Shown here one piece after another: positions 23,712-25,194 of a DNA stretch of 25,194 nt (position 1 is the first letter of the stretch; each line of letters begins with the position of its first letter). This DNA comes from a virus. The notes beneath the pieces were generated by a model. That model did no database searches. It had not been told where the DNA came from and saw nothing but the letters and a program-made list of their open reading frames with translations. The DNA lies in the IMG/VR virus record IMGVR_UViG_3300009135_000013, positions 1 through 25,194 of that record, one strand, 5' to 3'. The position numbers were made by a program, and so were the translations under genes.

Positions 23712-23750
23712 AAGTAGGTTGAGGATACCATTCCAGGTTATCTCTACTTG
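23711..23750 (-). promoter_or_regulatory. Stem-loop in the capsid 5' untranslated region
   Basis: A perfect seven-pair outer stem (CAAGTAG with CTACTTG) and an inner six-pair stem (GATAaCC with GGTATC, one bulged A) enclose a TGGAAT loop. Six unpaired bases lie on one side between the stems and one on the other. The structure ends at the capsid ribosome binding site. It lies in the only clear untranslated gap of the head module. It could be a ribonuclease III-type processing site, a 5' stabiliser or a protein-binding operator. No -35/-10 promoter is convincing here. Confidence 0.6.
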
Positions 23751-23755
23751 AAGCC

Positions 23756-23830
23756 TTAGTCGGTTGTGCCGGGGAACCCGGGCCGAGGCAACTGGTAGCG
23801 GCCTTCGACCCGAATAGTAATCCCGTTCAC
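23756..23830 (-). CDS. Candidate 24-residue micro-gene or scaffold frameshift tail
   Basis: A 24-codon frame (MNGITIRVEGR then YQLPRPGFPGTTD) starts at a GTG that overlaps the scaffold stop codon as GTGA, the same coupling used elsewhere in this window. It ends at a TAA just before the capsid stem-loop. There is no obvious independent ribosome binding site. The frame is -1 relative to the scaffold, and CAAAAAC lies in the last scaffold codons, so a minor -1 frameshift product is an alternative. A 24-codon frame can occur by chance, so this is tentative. Confidence 0.4.
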   Translation of the reverse strand: MNGITIRVEGRYQLPRPGFPGTTD

Positions 23831-24651
23831 TGGTTTTTGTAAAGTCTCTCGTACCCGTCCTGCACTTTCTTAATGAATACGGGGTCTTTGTCCTGCCAGT
23901 ATCGCTTGTCGTTTTGCATCGAGCGCAGCTCCTCCAGCGACAGTGGTGCGCCGCCTGAATCTGCGTCGAAATCGCTTGGCCCTGCCTTTTTCATAAGCGT
24001 CTCAAGTGCTTCCACCTGAGCGGCAGAGTTAAGAAGTGGATTCAACGAGGCCAGCTGATCCTCTGTAAGTGAGGTTTCAAGCCAGTTGTGGACTCGCATC
24101 ATGCGATCCTGGCCGTGGTCGCCAAGCTTCCCGATCTCCGCTTGAATGTCCACCATGTTGCCAAGCTCGATGCCGACATACTCATTCAGCGCCTTGTCGA
24201 CAGTCTCCTGAGACATCCCGTTTTCTTTGGCAAAGCCGAAGAACCAGCTCACCAGCGGATCATCGGTAGAGAAATCCAGCTCCACATTATCGGGAATCTT
24301 CAGGTCTTCCGACAGGTTGACGGTGTACTCGTCCGGAGCGGACGCGATCATTTCCGCGCGGATTTCTTCCCTGATCGCGTCGGCGTTGCCTCTGAGTTTT
24401 CCTTCGAGTTCGTTGTAGGCTTTGCCGAGTTGTTCAGACCGAACAGTTTTCGTATCCGGATTCCAAAACTTGTCAGCCACCCAATCTGGCTTGGCGTCTG
24501 GGTCGCTTCCACCGAGGGGCTTTTGCTGACCATCGCCTCCCTCGCCGCCTTCTCCCTCGCCGCCCTCGCCGCCCTCGCCCTCGCCGCCTTCCCCTTCGCC
24601 ATCACCTTCTCCTTTCGGGAACATCCACAACAGCCACTTGAAATATTTCAT
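23827..24651 (-). CDS. Capsid assembly scaffolding protein
   Basis: This 274-aa acidic protein lies directly before the capsid gene, as scaffold genes do. After a leader (MKYFKWLLWMFP) comes a Gly/Glu repeat tract (about residues 13-40). Next is the typical scaffold entry motif KPDWVADKFWNPDTKTVRSEQLGKAYNELEGKL near 54-86, then helical acidic sequence. The C-terminus is basic and aromatic (DKDPVFIKKVQDGYERLYKNQ), the sort of segment that contacts the capsid shell. It would guide procapsid assembly and leave before packaging. Translation starts at an ATG overlapping the previous stop (ATGA), with GAGG upstream. Confidence 0.88.
   Translation of the reverse strand: MKYFKWLLWMFPKGEGDGEGEGGEGEGGEGGEGEGGEGGDGQQKPLGGSDPDAKPDWVADKFWNPDTKTVRSEQLGKAYNELEGKLRGNADAIREEIRAEMIASAPDEYTVNLSEDLKIPDNVELDFSTDDPLVSWFFGFAKENGMSQETVDKALNEYVGIELGNMVDIQAEIGKLGDHGQDRMMRVHNWLETSLTEDQLASLNPLLNSAAQVEALETLMKKAGPSDFDADSGGAPLSLEELRSMQNDKRYWQDKDPVFIKKVQDGYERLYKNQ
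24541..24618 (-). repeat. Low-complexity GEGEGG coding tract
   Basis: Short near-repeats of GGCGAGGGC type on the - strand encode alternating Gly and Glu in the scaffold N-terminus, between the hydrophobic leader and the helical body. It is probably a flexible acidic linker. The DNA is slippage-prone, so copy number may differ between relatives. Confidence 0.8.
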
Positions 24652-24956
24652 GGTTTCTTTTCCTCACCGTCTTTAATTCTTGTTGAAATAATGCCCATCA
24701 GCCAACGGGCTCCTTCCTGATACGGATACGCAAGCGGATCCAAACTCGGCGGTAATACTCGCCCAGTCGTCACAGACTTCAGATAGTCGATAACATCTTG
24801 ACCAGCCGCGCTGTTGAAAATGATTGCAAACTTTTCATTCAGCTCACGCTCAAATTTTGGCGGACGCTTGAGACCATCTGGCCCCACGTATTGCGTCGGC
24901 TTTTTTCGTGTCTTCTTCGGCGGTCGTATGTCCTTACCGGTTATGTCGTCGCTCAT
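24648..24956 (-). CDS. Bbp19-like small phage protein
   Basis: This 102-aa protein lies between portal and scaffold. The N-terminus is basic and disordered (MSDDITGKDIRPPKKTRKKP). The C-terminal half (FERELNEKFAIIFNSAAGQDVIDYLKSVT, then AYPYQEGARWLMGIISTRI) fits the short family named after Bordetella phage Bbp19, which occurs beside portal genes. I recall its pattern as F...F.t..G..VL..L, then ....EG.R..v..I. Its function is unknown; a head assembly or packaging accessory is plausible from position. ATGA overlaps join it to the portal and scaffold genes. Confidence 0.7.
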   Translation of the reverse strand: MSDDITGKDIRPPKKTRKKPTQYVGPDGLKRPPKFERELNEKFAIIFNSAAGQDVIDYLKSVTTGRVLPPSLDPLAYPYQEGARWLMGIISTRIKDGEEKKP

Positions 24957-25194
24957 TGCCCAATAGCGGCTTGAGCAGGCAGTCCTCCAGGTTGTGCATC
25001 TTGTGCGAGTTCTGCAGCTCCAGCCAACATCCTCTCTCGTTCAGCCTCTGGCCGCACCATCTTCTGCGGCACTTCCCACTTAGCTTGCAGTTCGTCAACC
25101 AGCTCGTCGTGATCGAGATATAGTTGTCCGGCCTGCGGGCCAAGCATCCCAATGACATCACCCGCGAAGCCGCGGATTCTCTCAATTTCCTCAA
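24953..25194 (-). CDS. Portal (head-tail connector) protein, C-terminal end
   Basis: Only the last 80 codons are in the window, and the frame is open at the right edge. The visible part begins EEIERIRGFAGDVIGMLGPQAG and continues with a helical segment (DHDELVDELQAKWEVPQKMVR), ending in an Ala/Gln/Gly/Pro-rich tail. This is the usual C-terminal crown and tail of T7-like portal proteins (..vP...VRs.eE......). Position directly before Bbp19-like, scaffold and capsid genes supports it. The terminase large subunit is probably upstream, beyond the edge. Confidence 0.8.
   Translation of the reverse strand, partial: EEIERIRGFAGDVIGMLGPQAGQLYLDHDELVDELQAKWEVPQKMVRPEAERERMLAGAAELAQDAQPGGLPAQAAIGQ

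Noticed and set aside
23702-23731. Upstream ATG adding ten residues to the capsid protein
   Set aside because: It has no ribosome binding site and would translate the loop side of the stem; GGAG at 23708-23711 fits the ATG at 23701.
23757-23800. GC-rich inverted repeat within the 24-codon frame as a terminator
   Set aside because: The best stem is only five pairs with a three-base loop and no U tract follows.

Overview
This window looks like part of the genome of a short-tailed (podovirus-like) bacteriophage, or a prophage or metagenomic relative, that infects a Gram-negative host. The head and tail genes follow the T7-type order, and a two-gene spanin pair implies a host outer membrane. No RNA polymerase gene, integrase, tRNA or CRISPR array is visible. 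Host and taxonomy cannot be fixed from this window. Almost all of it is coding, and no gene-free stretch exceeds about 130 bases.

Left edge (1-967, + strand): the C-terminal part of a ParB-like protein, open to the window edge. It converges on the late genes, and a shared CTAG provides TAG stop codons on both strands.

Late region (964-25194, all - strand, read right to left). Head module: portal C-terminus, Bbp19-like small protein, scaffold, a candidate 24-codon gene, a conserved-looking stem-loop, major capsid protein and a small head protein. A terminator-like hairpin follows, in the position where T7 has its terminator after gene 10. Tail and ejection module: tail tubular proteins A and B, then three internal virion/ejection proteins of 185, 866 and 1370 aa. 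The largest carries what looks like an embedded GNAT acetyltransferase domain. Next come a 437-aa tail fibre, a small helical protein, and a lysis cassette (DUF5675 protein in the endolysin slot, holin-like protein, i-spanin, overlapping o-spanin). The left part holds a 1897-aa tail appendage protein with a 32-residue repeat array, an unknown 251-aa protein, two tandem paralogues, and a small, a secreted and a membrane-anchored coiled-coil protein.

Nearly every - strand junction is an ATGA, GTGA, TAATG or TGATG overlap, so the genes probably form one or two translationally coupled late transcripts. The exceptions cluster around the capsid gene, where both hairpins lie. The most unusual observations are three. 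Three neighbouring head proteins (scaffold, capsid, small head protein) share a short basic-hydrophobic N-terminal leader. A GNAT-like domain sits inside the ejection protein. A 24-codon reading frame follows the scaffold gene, either as a coupled micro-gene or as a -1 frameshift extension.
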